The notes under the pieces were generated by a model, which ran no database searches, was not told the DNA's origin, and saw only the letters and a program-made list of their open reading frames with translations. Below are positions 1 through 8,221 of a DNA stretch of 64,000 bases, piece by piece; position 1 is the first letter of the stretch, and each line of letters starts with the position of its first letter. The stretch spans positions 1-64,000 of the forward strand of contig JBKBUF010000021.1 of the NCBI GenBank assembly GCA_046290815.1. Reading direction: 5' to 3'. Made by a program: the position numbers and the translations under genes. The DNA comes from JBKBUF01 sp046290815 (GTDB lineage: Bacteria; Bacteroidota; Bacteroidia; Cytophagales; Cytophagaceae).

Positions 1-1725
1 GGAGTAAACAGCACCACCTTCAGCAGCTCGACCTTAGTAGATGGGGATGTGGTTACAGCCAGCCTTGTGTCTTCAGATGTATGTGCAGATCCGACACCTG
101 TAAATTCAGGGCCGGTTACAATGAATGTTAATAACACTCTTCCTGTATCAGTAAGCATCACCAGCAGCGATGCAGATAACAGTATCTGTACAGGAGAGTC
201 GGTAACTTTTACAGCTAACCCAACCAATGGTGGAGGTTCTCCTATGTACCAGTGGTATCTTAACGGAACAGCACAGGTAGGAGAGACAGGTGTAAGCTTT
301 ACGACATCTTCATTAATAAATAATGATGATGTATATGTAGTGTTGACTTCATCAGAGGCTTGTGCAACAGGATCTCCTGCTACATCAAGTCCAATTTCTA
401 CTGCAGTTAATTCTACCACCACCGTCTCCGCCAACGGCCCATACGCCATATGTGTTGGTCAATCGGTAAATCTTAATGGTGTAGTAGGTGGAGGAGCAAC
501 TACCGGAACCTGGTCTGGTGGAACAGGAACCTTCACTAATGCCAATGACTTAAATGCGGTTTATACTCCTACTCCTGCAGAAGAAGCCAACGGAACAGTA
601 ACTCTTACTTTAACCAATACTGACGGTTGCGGAACTGTTTCTGACAATGCATTGGTAAATATATCTTCAGGACCTCAAACCAACCTGGTGGTAACTACTG
701 CTGACACCATCTGCCGTGGCGAAAATGCTGAAATTATAATAAGCCTGTCCGAAATTAATGTTTCTTACCGGGCTTACATAGGAGCCTCGGCAATAGGAGG
801 GGATACGCAAGGAAACGGAGCAGATATCAGTCTTGTTATACCAAATTTTGAATTCGGGCCTGGCGACAATACCATTACAATTAAAGCAACCGGTTGCGGT
901 ACTGCAGATATGACAACCAGTCCTGTTGTAAGAAAGAGCGATATTGCTGATCCGATTGTATTGCCATCAGGAAGTGATTTATGTTCTAATGCTACTGTTA
1001 CTATTAATTCCTCAGCTCCGGGTGCTGTTTCTTACAGATGGTACCTGGACGGTGCAATGGTTGTTGGTCAGACCACTAATAGTCATACAGCTCATGCTCC
1101 TGGTATTTACCAATTGAGGGTAAGGGATGTGCTGGGCTGTGAAGTGGGATCTCTTCCTGTAAATATCTCAAGAGGTCCGGCAGCTCCGGTAATTGTTCAG
1201 AATCCAACATCCGGTTCTACTGAACTAAGCCTCACCGGCGGGGCAGGTTTCAGCAACTTCCAGTGGTATGCAGGTAAAAAAGCTATTTATTCTGCAAATG
1301 CAACTAACTATACTGCATACTATAATGCTTACTATACCTTAGCAGCACAGTTTAATAATTGCCGTATAGTCTCTGATTCTGTATTGGTAAATAACCCGGG
1401 ACTGGAAGATCTGGCAAGAAAGAATTTTTACAGCAATGACTCTGTGATTTTCATTCTTCCTCCTTATCTTGACGAAGAACTAACCAACATATATCCGAAC
1501 CCTGCACATGATGCATTCACAGTAAAGTATGTATCGCAGGTGGGTTCTGAGGTAGTATTCGAGCTGTTTGACGGACTAGGTCATAAAGTACTGAACAGAG
1601 TAATTCCTGTTTCAACTGGCATGATCAAAGAAGACTTTACAGATCTGAATTTGAGTGGCGGTATTTACCTGATGCATATTAAAGAAGGAGATAAGAAGGT
1701 GGTGAAAACGATTATGATAAAGTAA
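1..1725 (+). CDS. Secreted Ig-repeat protein with T9SS type A sorting tail (5' truncated)
   Basis: The frame is open from base 1 and reads straight into the protein, so the start lies outside the window; the GTG at 49 is only an internal codon. About 574 residues are visible. They consist of Ser/Thr/Gly/Asn-rich Ig-like modules of roughly 85-100 residues, each with a Cys pair (for example the stretches near SICTGESVTF and AICVGQSVNL). The last ~80 residues are a Por secretion-system tail: IYPNPAHDAF, then FDGLGHKVLN, a GGIYLMHI strand and a Lys-rich end. Such tails direct export by T9SS and are cleaved at the surface. The role is probably an adhesin or surface scaffold, inferred from composition only. 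The stop codon runs directly into the AATTAAG tandem array. Confidence 0.85.
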   Translation, partial: GVNSTTFSSSTLVDGDVVTASLVSSDVCADPTPVNSGPVTMNVNNTLPVSVSITSSDADNSICTGESVTFTANPTNGGGSPMYQWYLNGTAQVGETGVSFTTSSLINNDDVYVVLTSSEACATGSPATSSPISTAVNSTTTVSANGPYAICVGQSVNLNGVVGGGATTGTWSGGTGTFTNANDLNAVYTPTPAEEANGTVTLTLTNTDGCGTVSDNALVNISSGPQTNLVVTTADTICRGENAEIIISLSEINVSYRAYIGASAIGGDTQGNGADISLVIPNFEFGPGDNTITIKATGCGTADMTTSPVVRKSDIADPIVLPSGSDLCSNATVTINSSAPGAVSYRWYLDGAMVVGQTTNSHTAHAPGIYQLRVRDVLGCEVGSLPVNISRGPAAPVIVQNPTSGSTELSLTGGAGFSNFQWYAGKKAIYSANATNYTAYYNAYYTLAAQFNNCRIVSDSVLVNNPGLEDLARKNFYSNDSVIFILPPYLDEELTNIYPNPAHDAFTVKYVSQVGSEVVFELFDGLGHKVLNRVIPVSTGMIKEDFTDLNLSGGIYLMHIKEGDKKVVKTIMIK

Positions 1726-1821
1726 TTAAGAATTAAGAATTAAGAATTAAGAATTAAGAATTAAGAATTAAGAATTAAGAATTAAGAATTAAGAATTAAG
1801 AATTAAGAATTAAGAATTAAG
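1724..1821. repeat. Perfect heptanucleotide tandem array, AATTAAG x14
   Basis: Fourteen perfect copies of AATTAAG (98 bp) start inside the stop codon of the upstream gene. The same unit occurs 17 times at 49266-49384 behind an unrelated gene. Each unit on this strand carries TAA, so several frames are closed across the array. Confidence 0.97.
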
Positions 1822-1840
1822 TTGTTTTTTTTGAATTTAA

Positions 1841-1875
1841 TCTTTCGATTTTCGGATTTCGATTTTCGAATTTTA
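1841..1875. repeat. Second period-7 array (TCTTTCG/ATTTTCG type)
   Basis: Five consecutive 7-mers, TCTTTCG, ATTTTCG, GATTTCG, ATTTTCG and AATTTTA, keep a strict 7-bp register although the word differs from the AATTAAG array just upstream. The array ends 7 bp before the ATG of the next gene, so it forms that gene's leader or proximal promoter region. Confidence 0.8.
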
Positions 1876-1882
1876 TAAAATT

Positions 1883-2830
1883 ATGAAGCTGAATTTTTTC
1901 CATGTATTTACATTTTTTATCCTTCTGGTTGCAGTTTTTTCCTGCAAGAAGAAGGAGGGTGATCATTTTCCTGATGATGTGAAACTGAGATTTACCGTGG
2001 TGGATGAAAGTGAAAACGTAATCACCGGTGCTAATGTATATTTCTTCAATTCTCAGGCTGATTATTTAAATGCTGTTCATCAGAATAACTTTTCTGGTGC
2101 GGTGGCTTCAGTAATTACTTCCGGATTGCTTGATTCTGTATTGTTAAAAAGTAATCGAGAGCATTGGGTCTTTATCTCTTGGTTCGACCCTGTGAGGAAT
2201 GTTTTCTTAACCAACGTTGGAGTAAGTGCAAAGATCGATAAACTTCAGAAAGGATCTGTTATCAATGCTAAGTTTAGTATAAAACAATACCATGGATTGG
2301 TTTCCTTCTGGACAAGAGATGGAAACACCATGCCTATACGAATAAATATAAATGGTGTTCAGCAGGTTTTAAATACCACTATGCCTGGTGCTCCCACTTC
2401 TACCGGTAATTCTTTAGCTTCGGAATTTAACCTCGAAGAAAAGGAATATTCTTATTATGCCATTGCAGCTAACGGATGTGTATGGACAGGAAAGGTTAAT
2501 GTGCAGAACGGTGGGTTTTTCCCGATAGAATTTAGTGTTTGTAAAAGATCAAGAGTTGCTTTTATTACTAACAGTTTCAATCCTGTGCATGGACCTATCA
2601 ATATTGTGTTGGATAATAATGAACCTATAGGTACAATAAATGGCAACGGAAGTTTTACCTGCGGAACCGGCAGCCAGGGTACAGGTACAGGATCATTTGT
2701 CTCGGTTTACAGGGAAAATAATACTTACACCTACAAAGCTACAAGCGCAGATAATAATTGTGTGTGGACAGGAGCTTTCACATTGACAGGTGAGGATTGT
2801 CAGGTGATAGTGCTGGATCAGTGTAATTGA
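1883..2830 (+). CDS. Lipoprotein with N-terminal beta-sandwich-like region and duplicated CVWTG motif
   Basis: A 315-residue protein that starts with a short basic end, a hydrophobic stretch and the lipobox FSC (Cys21), followed by KKK, as expected of a Bacteroidota lipoprotein. Residues ~34-65 (LRFTVVDESENVITGANVYF) resemble a carboxypeptidase-regulatory/SusD-associated beta-sandwich. Two C-terminal segments repeat each other: NGCVWTG at ~199 followed by a strand and Cys, and NNCVWTG at ~291 followed by a strand and Cys. I do not recognise a family, and no catalytic motif is visible. It sits alone between the heptad arrays and a repeat-rich spacer. ATG at 1883 is the only start that leaves an intact signal peptide. 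Confidence 0.8.
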   Translation: MKLNFFHVFTFFILLVAVFSCKKKEGDHFPDDVKLRFTVVDESENVITGANVYFFNSQADYLNAVHQNNFSGAVASVITSGLLDSVLLKSNREHWVFISWFDPVRNVFLTNVGVSAKIDKLQKGSVINAKFSIKQYHGLVSFWTRDGNTMPIRININGVQQVLNTTMPGAPTSTGNSLASEFNLEEKEYSYYAIAANGCVWTGKVNVQNGGFFPIEFSVCKRSRVAFITNSFNPVHGPINIVLDNNEPIGTINGNGSFTCGTGSQGTGTGSFVSVYRENNTYTYKATSADNNCVWTGAFTLTGEDCQVIVLDQCN

Positions 2831-2838
2831 TTTGATAA

Positions 2839-2940
2839 GGCTTCGACTCCCTGCCTTCCGGCAGGCAGGCGCTCAGCCTGACGGTTAGTTTTACATTCGA
2901 CCCGCAGTTTGACAGGGCTTGGACTTCGCTCAGCTTGGGG
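2839..2940. repeat. Intergenic inverted/direct repeat element
   Basis: A small hairpin CTGCC-TTCC-GGCAG (2851-2864) is embedded in a block that begins GGCTTCGACT (2839) and ends CGCTCAGCC (2870-2878). A diverged copy of the frame, GGCTTGGACT followed by CGCTCAGC, recurs at 2916-2934. Paired blocks of this type resemble repetitive extragenic elements. The hairpin could also help end transcription of the upstream lipoprotein gene, although no long T run follows. Confidence 0.55.
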
Positions 2941-3041
2941 TATTTGGTTTTATGCAGGAATCTAAAACCTGCCTTAAGCTTATATAAATTTGTCATTCCC
3001 GCATTTTTTTCCTAACTTTTATCCTCTTTAAACACCTTATC

Positions 3042-4892
3042 TTGCGTTTCCTGGTTTTTGTCTTTTTATTCATTGCATCATACTCTTTTGCGGCAGATAC
3101 GCTTAAGGTTTCTTCTTCAGGAAATAATTACCACATCCATTACAATTATCTGCAATATCTTGAAGACACATCTTCCCGGATGTCTATTGATCAAGTTGTG
3201 GAGTCCAGGTCAGTATTTTTAAGTCTTGAAAAAGACCATTTCAGGATTAAAAATCCATCTTCAGCGTACTGGTTTACTTTTACTGCCAAAAGTCTTCGTA
3301 CTGGTAGAAAAAATAAATGGATCTTCGAAAATCAGGATCTCCACATAGATGAGCTGGAATTTTACATTTATGAAGATGGGAAATGGCAAAGCCTTCCTGC
3401 AGGATTTCAGCTTCCTTTCTCTGCAAGGGAATATGAACATAAAAATTTTGCCTTTGATATACCTCTTGACTCAACAGAAAGAACTTTTTATGTCAAGGTA
3501 AAATCTTCCAAGCCGAATGTTATTTTATTTAAAATCCGCTCTTCGAAATTTTTTACCAACTATGCCCTGAATGAATATTTTATTCTGGGCTTGTTTTATG
3601 GTGTCTTAGTTATAATGGCAGTTTATAACTTTATACTATGGATCACTATCAGGGAAAAACTTTATTTATACTATGTTTTGTATGTACTCGCATGCGCCAT
3701 AATCACTCTCGGGGAAGACGGTCTGGGATTTCAATACCTTTGGCCTGATTTTCCATACCTGAATAACCTGCTTTTTAATTCAGGTCCGGTTTTACTGGTG
3801 CTTACCTTTACAATATATTCAAGAAAATTTCTTGAGCTGCGGACAAATAACAGGTTTCTTGATAATCTGCTCTTATTCATTGCAGCAGTTTATTTATTAT
3901 TGTCTTTGACTGCCTCTGCCTTTTTTAGTCTTTCTTCATTCCCTTTCTATATCATTCCTTTCAGTGCTATTTATATTGCAGCGGTAGTTGTATTTATTAA
4001 AGGCTATAAGCCCTCCAGATTTTTTCTGCTCGGTTATAGTTTCATGTTTTTCAGTATTATCCTACTTCTGCTTCGTATGACAGGGCTCTACAATCTGAAT
4101 AATTTTGTAGTACTCTATTCTTTCAATATCGGCTTATTATTTGAAATAGTAATTCTTTCTTTCGCTCTCGGGGATAGGTTCAGAATTGAAAAGCGTCAAA
4201 AGGAGTTCGCCATGCTTGAAAATCAGGAAGCGCAAAGAAAAGTAATCGAGCAGCTAAGGATCAACGAAGAGATGAAGGATAGAATAAACAGAGAATTGGA
4301 GGAAAAGGTTGCTGAGAGGACTTTTGAATTGAAAGAGAAAAACGACGAGCTGGAAATCGCCTGTGAAGAACTGGAATATCAGGCAGAAGAAATCCAGCGA
4401 ATGAATGATTTGTTAAGTGAAGAAAATCAGAAGCTGAAGGTAAATCTCGGAAACCTCGAAAAAGCCAGAGTATTACAGCAGGACGTAGGTTTTCAGGAGT
4501 TCAGCGAAATTTTTCCTGATAAAGAATCATGTTATAAACATCTTGCCGAGGTTAAATGGGCCAAAGGGTATTCATGTTCTAAATGTGGTAATACTAAATA
4601 TTACGAATTTTCTGAATTGTATGCCCGAAGGTGTACCAAATGCAGATATGTAGAATCAGCGACCGCAAATACTATTTTTGAAAAGGTAAAATTTCCTATC
4701 AATAAAGCTTTTTATCTGGTTTTCCTGGTTTATTCAAATAAAGGCAAACTTACCGCAGCAGAAATTTCTCAAATTTTATCCCTTCGTGAAAAGACCTGTC
4801 TTAAGTTTAAAAAGAAAGTGGAGGAAGCCATTTCTTCCAAACCAAAAAAATCAACCACCGCAGATGGATGGTCTGAGTTGATCATCGAATAA
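3042..4892 (+). CDS. 7TMR-DISM membrane sensor fused to an IS1595-type zinc ribbon
   Basis: A 616-residue protein starting with TTG. The order is: signal peptide (1-17); a periplasmic DISMED2-like beta domain (~25-170); seven membrane helices (~178-378) with the family signatures YNFILW and DGLGFQYLWP; a long coiled coil (~380-480); and a compact C-terminal module (~484-597). That module has CSKC (512/515) and CTKC (531/534), then SATANTIFEKVKFPINKAFY and an amphipathic helical stretch. This is the layout of the zinc ribbon and adjoining helical region of IS1595/ISXO2 transposases. The DDE nuclease domain is absent: only ~20 residues follow. Related 7TMR-DISM proteins normally end in a kinase, cyclase or GGDEF domain, as at 56303-58279 in this window. 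A membrane-tethered nucleic-acid-binding output is my inference. Confidence 0.85.
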   Translation: MRFLVFVFLFIASYSFAADTLKVSSSGNNYHIHYNYLQYLEDTSSRMSIDQVVESRSVFLSLEKDHFRIKNPSSAYWFTFTAKSLRTGRKNKWIFENQDLHIDELEFYIYEDGKWQSLPAGFQLPFSAREYEHKNFAFDIPLDSTERTFYVKVKSSKPNVILFKIRSSKFFTNYALNEYFILGLFYGVLVIMAVYNFILWITIREKLYLYYVLYVLACAIITLGEDGLGFQYLWPDFPYLNNLLFNSGPVLLVLTFTIYSRKFLELRTNNRFLDNLLLFIAAVYLLLSLTASAFFSLSSFPFYIIPFSAIYIAAVVVFIKGYKPSRFFLLGYSFMFFSIILLLLRMTGLYNLNNFVVLYSFNIGLLFEIVILSFALGDRFRIEKRQKEFAMLENQEAQRKVIEQLRINEEMKDRINRELEEKVAERTFELKEKNDELEIACEELEYQAEEIQRMNDLLSEENQKLKVNLGNLEKARVLQQDVGFQEFSEIFPDKESCYKHLAEVKWAKGYSCSKCGNTKYYEFSELYARRCTKCRYVESATANTIFEKVKFPINKAFYLVFLVYSNKGKLTAAEISQILSLREKTCLKFKKKVEEAISSKPKKSTTADGWSELIIE

Positions 4893-5329
4893 GATACAAA
4901 GTTGTTTAGTCCGGAAGTTTCCAGAAAAGGATTCAGCTTGGTGATTTCCTCCTTTAGCCGAAGGCTTCTTTTGCCTTCTTAAAAATACCAGCCTAAATCT
5001 TTGCGGTTCTTTGCGTATTCCTTTGCGCCTCTTTGCGTGAAATTATTTTAATCACTCATTAAATATTGCTTCTTAAGTTTTAAGTTAAGCACTCAGTCGG
5101 ACGGTAAAAATTTACATTGGTATTTTTGTCAACATTGTGCCCATTCCTAAAAATCCTTCATTTTCCCGGCTTTCTGAATTTTAGTGAATTAGCCCATGGA
5201 GGTTCGCCATTACTTTGTCACGTAAGTGTACTTTCGTATTAGTTAAATATCTGTTAATCAATATTTTAATAAAATTTATTTTTGGTTTTTTCAGAAATTG
5301 CCACCACCTTTCATAAAAACACAGGCAAA
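4893..5329. other. 437-bp intergenic region with phased CTTTGCG repeats
   Basis: No gene is visible. It contains a weak hairpin GAAGGC-N7-GCCTTC (4960-4978), possibly a terminator for the sensor gene, and four CTTTGCG words (4999, 5009, 5021, 5031) spaced 10, 12 and 10 bp, about one helical turn apart. Two tandem TTAAGTT heptamers lie at 5073-5086. The last 60 bp before the next gene are very AT-rich, but no full TTTG/TAnnTTTG promoter was found. Confidence 0.6.
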
Positions 5330-5956
5330 ATGCTTCGTCAATCAGTCTTATTTCTTTTTTTTATGTACTCTTTCTCTTTTCTGCCTTTCGGGTCCTCAGC
5401 GCTCGGAACCGCAGGTGATTCGGTAATTGCAATTCTTGATGATGAGCCGATCCATGCCATGGAATATTTAAGAGCTTATGCCATGGTAAGACCTTCAGTG
5501 ATTTACGATGTGGTAGCTAAAGAGCCGCTTTCCAACTCATTTAATCAGGTTAATCAGAATATATCTCCAAATGGTATGGATGTGCTTAAGTCCGCTGCTC
5601 TTTCAATGTGTATAAGAATAAAAATGCAGGAAATTCTGATGAAAGAGCAGGGAATACTTCCTGATATTTCTTATTCCTCATTTTGCAAAGATTATAAATC
5701 CGAAATGGAGAACCGGCTTCTGAAAACCAAAAAAGGAGAACCTGTTTACGGACCGGTTCAAATGGATGAAAAAATGTTTTTCAACTACAGATTCAGCAGC
5801 AATACGACAAGATTAAAAAATAAACTTCGTGAGGTACTGAAAATTTCACCTTCTGAATCTTTCGATTTTAAATATGAAAACATGATTGATGCACTTATTA
5901 AAAATGCCAAGGTGCAGATCAATCAGCAATTATATAATCAAATATCATTACAATAA
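5330..5956 (+). CDS. Exported protein of unknown function, possibly SurA-N-like
   Basis: The preferred start is the ATG at 5330, which gives 208 residues with a clean signal peptide (MLRQSVLFLFFMYSFSF, cleavage probably near SSALG). An in-frame TTG at 5282 would put 16 odd residues before it. The mature N-terminus, SVIAILDDEPIHAMEYLRAY, resembles the start of SurA/PpiC-type chaperones (V-A-V-N-G-E-P-I-T), and the rest is mainly helical. No parvulin domain follows. I do not recognise a family with certainty. It is 6 bp upstream of the secreted beta-helix gene and probably shares its transcript. Confidence 0.7.
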   Translation: MLRQSVLFLFFMYSFSFLPFGSSALGTAGDSVIAILDDEPIHAMEYLRAYAMVRPSVIYDVVAKEPLSNSFNQVNQNISPNGMDVLKSAALSMCIRIKMQEILMKEQGILPDISYSSFCKDYKSEMENRLLKTKKGEPVYGPVQMDEKMFFNYRFSSNTTRLKNKLREVLKISPSESFDFKYENMIDALIKNAKVQINQQLYNQISLQ

Positions 5957-5962
5957 ACCTAG

Positions 5963-7753
5963 ATGAATATGAAAAAGAATTATCTTTTGTTTCTGATCAT
6001 TTTTGTTGTTCCAATGCTGGGCAACGCAACGAATTTTTATATCGATTCACAATCAGGAAATGATGCCAACAGCGGAACTAGTCCTTCCCAGGCCTGGGCA
6101 AGTCTTACAAAACTTAATCACACTGTTTTTACTGCCGGAGATAGTATTTTGTTTAGAGCCAATGGTATTTGGACCGGAAGTTTTTCTCCTCAGGGATCAG
6201 GGACCGCAGGGGCGCCGATTGTAATCAGCAGATATGGCACGGGTAATAAACCTTTGCTTAGAGGTGCAGGTGTTGCATGTGTGATATGTTTTTCCAATCA
6301 ATCTTACTGGCAGGTTCATAATCTTGAGATTACCAATACGGCAACCGGTGAAGCAAGCCGTTTAGGGATAAGGATTACTGCAAACAATGGAATTACGAAC
6401 AGACATTTTCATATGAAGAATCTTTCTATCCACGATGTATTCGGAAGGTATACTTTTGAAATCATTGGTAAAAATACAGGAGGAATAGGAGTAAGAATTA
6501 CAGGTGGAGGGGATGATACCAGATTTGATGACATACTTATCGAAGGTTGTGAAATTTATGATATTGTAAGAGTAGGTATTTCATCTCACAACAGCCAGTC
6601 CAACGCTAACAGCAGACAAGGCAATCAGCCCATAACCAATTTCGTCATCAGGAATAACTACATAGCAAGATGTGCCGGTGATGGTATAATTTTAAGAAGC
6701 ACCTTTAAAGCGATTGTAGAAAATAATATTGGTTTTGAAAATCACAATGCCAATGAAAATCTTGTTTCTTACGGTGTCGCCTTCTGGTGCAGAAGTGCAG
6801 ATAGTACGATTTTTCAATTCAATGAGGTATATGGAACCAAAGGCGTGCTTGATGGGCAATCATTCGATGCAGATTTCGAATCTCATGGTGCTATTTTTCA
6901 ATACAACTACAGTCATGACAATGAAGGTGGATTTATGTTGACAATGAACGGTGTGACAGGGACAGTATTAAGATATAATATCAGTCAGAACGATGGTTAC
7001 AGATCCGGTCACCTTGTTCACTTTTCTGACTGGAATCCGGGAACCTATCCCACAAGAGGATGGATGAATTTTTATAATAATACAATTTATATTCCTTCCG
7101 GGAACGTGACTGTTGTTGATAAGGCGATGGCCAATTCATCCTTTAGCAATAATATCATTTGCAATCACGGCACAGGGAATATTCAACTCTCTTCACAAGG
7201 ACAAACTGCAGTATGGAGAAACAATCTAATATTCGGAAGAAACTCCTATCCGAACGATCCGAATTTAATTACGACCAATCCTATGTTGATTAATCCTGGT
7301 TCAGGTGCTACCGGTATGAACACAGTAGATGGTTACAAACTTGATGCTGCTTCACCTGCACTCAGGTCAGGAATGATTATTCAGAACAACGGCGGAAGAG
7401 ATTATTATGGAAACCAATTGCCTTCAGGTAATCCTAATAGAGGTGCGTATGGAGGTCAAGGGGTGTTATCTACAGGTCTATTTGATAAAACTCTTGCAAC
7501 CGAAACTTATGAAGTATATCCTAATCCTTGTACTGAAGCATTATTAAAATTCAAAATTAAAGAAGAAGTTGTTGCTCAGTCTTTATTTTTACAAGTATTT
7601 GATCTGACAGGAAATAAAGTACTTGAAGAAGGCATGCAGAGGGATGTTGCAGAAATGGCGGTTAATATTTTAGTTCTTCGACCCGGTGTTTACGTTGCCA
7701 GGTTAAAAGGTGATGGAGAAGTTATAGGTGATAAATTGGTTGTAGTGAAATAA
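5963..7753 (+). CDS. Secreted right-handed beta-helix protein with T9SS type A tail
   Basis: A 596-residue protein. A signal peptide (to ~NAT, residue 23) is followed by FYIDSQSGNDANSGTSPSQAW, the typical opening of parallel beta-helix polysaccharide-lyase-like and DUF1565 proteins. Residues ~80-460 contain many Asn-rich coil repeats (for example IRNNYIARC and ENNIGFENH). Residues ~515-596 are a Por-type sorting tail with YPNPC, FDLTGNKV and a PGVYVARL strand. It probably binds or cleaves an acidic or plant-type polysaccharide at the cell surface; the exact activity cannot be read from the sequence. A terminator-like hairpin follows at once. Confidence 0.85.
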   Translation: MNMKKNYLLFLIIFVVPMLGNATNFYIDSQSGNDANSGTSPSQAWASLTKLNHTVFTAGDSILFRANGIWTGSFSPQGSGTAGAPIVISRYGTGNKPLLRGAGVACVICFSNQSYWQVHNLEITNTATGEASRLGIRITANNGITNRHFHMKNLSIHDVFGRYTFEIIGKNTGGIGVRITGGGDDTRFDDILIEGCEIYDIVRVGISSHNSQSNANSRQGNQPITNFVIRNNYIARCAGDGIILRSTFKAIVENNIGFENHNANENLVSYGVAFWCRSADSTIFQFNEVYGTKGVLDGQSFDADFESHGAIFQYNYSHDNEGGFMLTMNGVTGTVLRYNISQNDGYRSGHLVHFSDWNPGTYPTRGWMNFYNNTIYIPSGNVTVVDKAMANSSFSNNIICNHGTGNIQLSSQGQTAVWRNNLIFGRNSYPNDPNLITTNPMLINPGSGATGMNTVDGYKLDAASPALRSGMIIQNNGGRDYYGNQLPSGNPNRGAYGGQGVLSTGLFDKTLATETYEVYPNPCTEALLKFKIKEEVVAQSLFLQVFDLTGNKVLEEGMQRDVAEMAVNILVLRPGVYVARLKGDGEVIGDKLVVVK

Positions 7754-7759
7754 ATAATT

Positions 7760-7813
7760 TTGGTTACCGGAAATTTTACCTAAAACTTTCGGTAACCAAT
7801 TAGTATTTTTTTT
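7760..7813 (+). terminator. Rho-independent terminator after the beta-helix gene
   Basis: The stem TTGGTTACCGGAAA (7760-7773) pairs with TTTCGGTAACCAA (7787-7799) with one bulged G. A T-rich tract with eight consecutive T follows at ~7806-7813. Confidence 0.75.
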
Positions 7814-8221
7814 CATGTTCAGGAAATTCTTACCTGATTAAAAAAAGCACTGTTGGGATTATAAACCCTTTTTCAACTGATTAAAAAAGATTTTTATTGT
7901 AGAATTTAAAAAATACTAACCTTTTTATAAAAAGGTAATTGTTTAATTGAAGGATTTATTCAATTCTTAAAAACTTTATTTATTTATTTATTTGGTTAAA
8001 ATATTACATTGGTTTTTGCTTTTTATTATAAATCCTACCAATTATTAAAAACTTGCCACTTAAGTTTTCGTACCACTCTTCAGATTTAGCAGGGTAATGA
8101 TTTTTAAATTATTAGCTTTATAGAACCTGATTTTCCTCTAACCTGCCTCAATAAAGCAATCATTTATTTCATAATCCTTGAATAATCTTCTTTAAAATTA
8201 TTCGGATAAAAATACTGTATT
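7814..8221. other. AT-rich intergenic leader of the DUF11 giant gene
   Basis: No gene is seen in ~410 bp. CTGATTAAAAAA occurs at 7834-7845 and again at 7877-7888. A perfect 18-bp palindrome, ACCTTTTTATAAAAAGGT, lies at 7919-7936. Three TTTA words occur in tandem near 7978-7990. No complete TTTG/TAnnTTTG promoter was found, so the promoter position is open. Confidence 0.5.

Noticed and set aside
1724..1821. Possible CRISPR or origin iterons
   Set aside because: Units are 7 bp and directly adjacent with no spacers; no DnaA-box cluster or replication gene is near.
3042..4892. Insertion of a whole IS1595 element into the sensor gene
   Set aside because: No terminal inverted repeats, target duplication or DDE-coding part were seen; the zinc ribbon continues the sensor frame smoothly.
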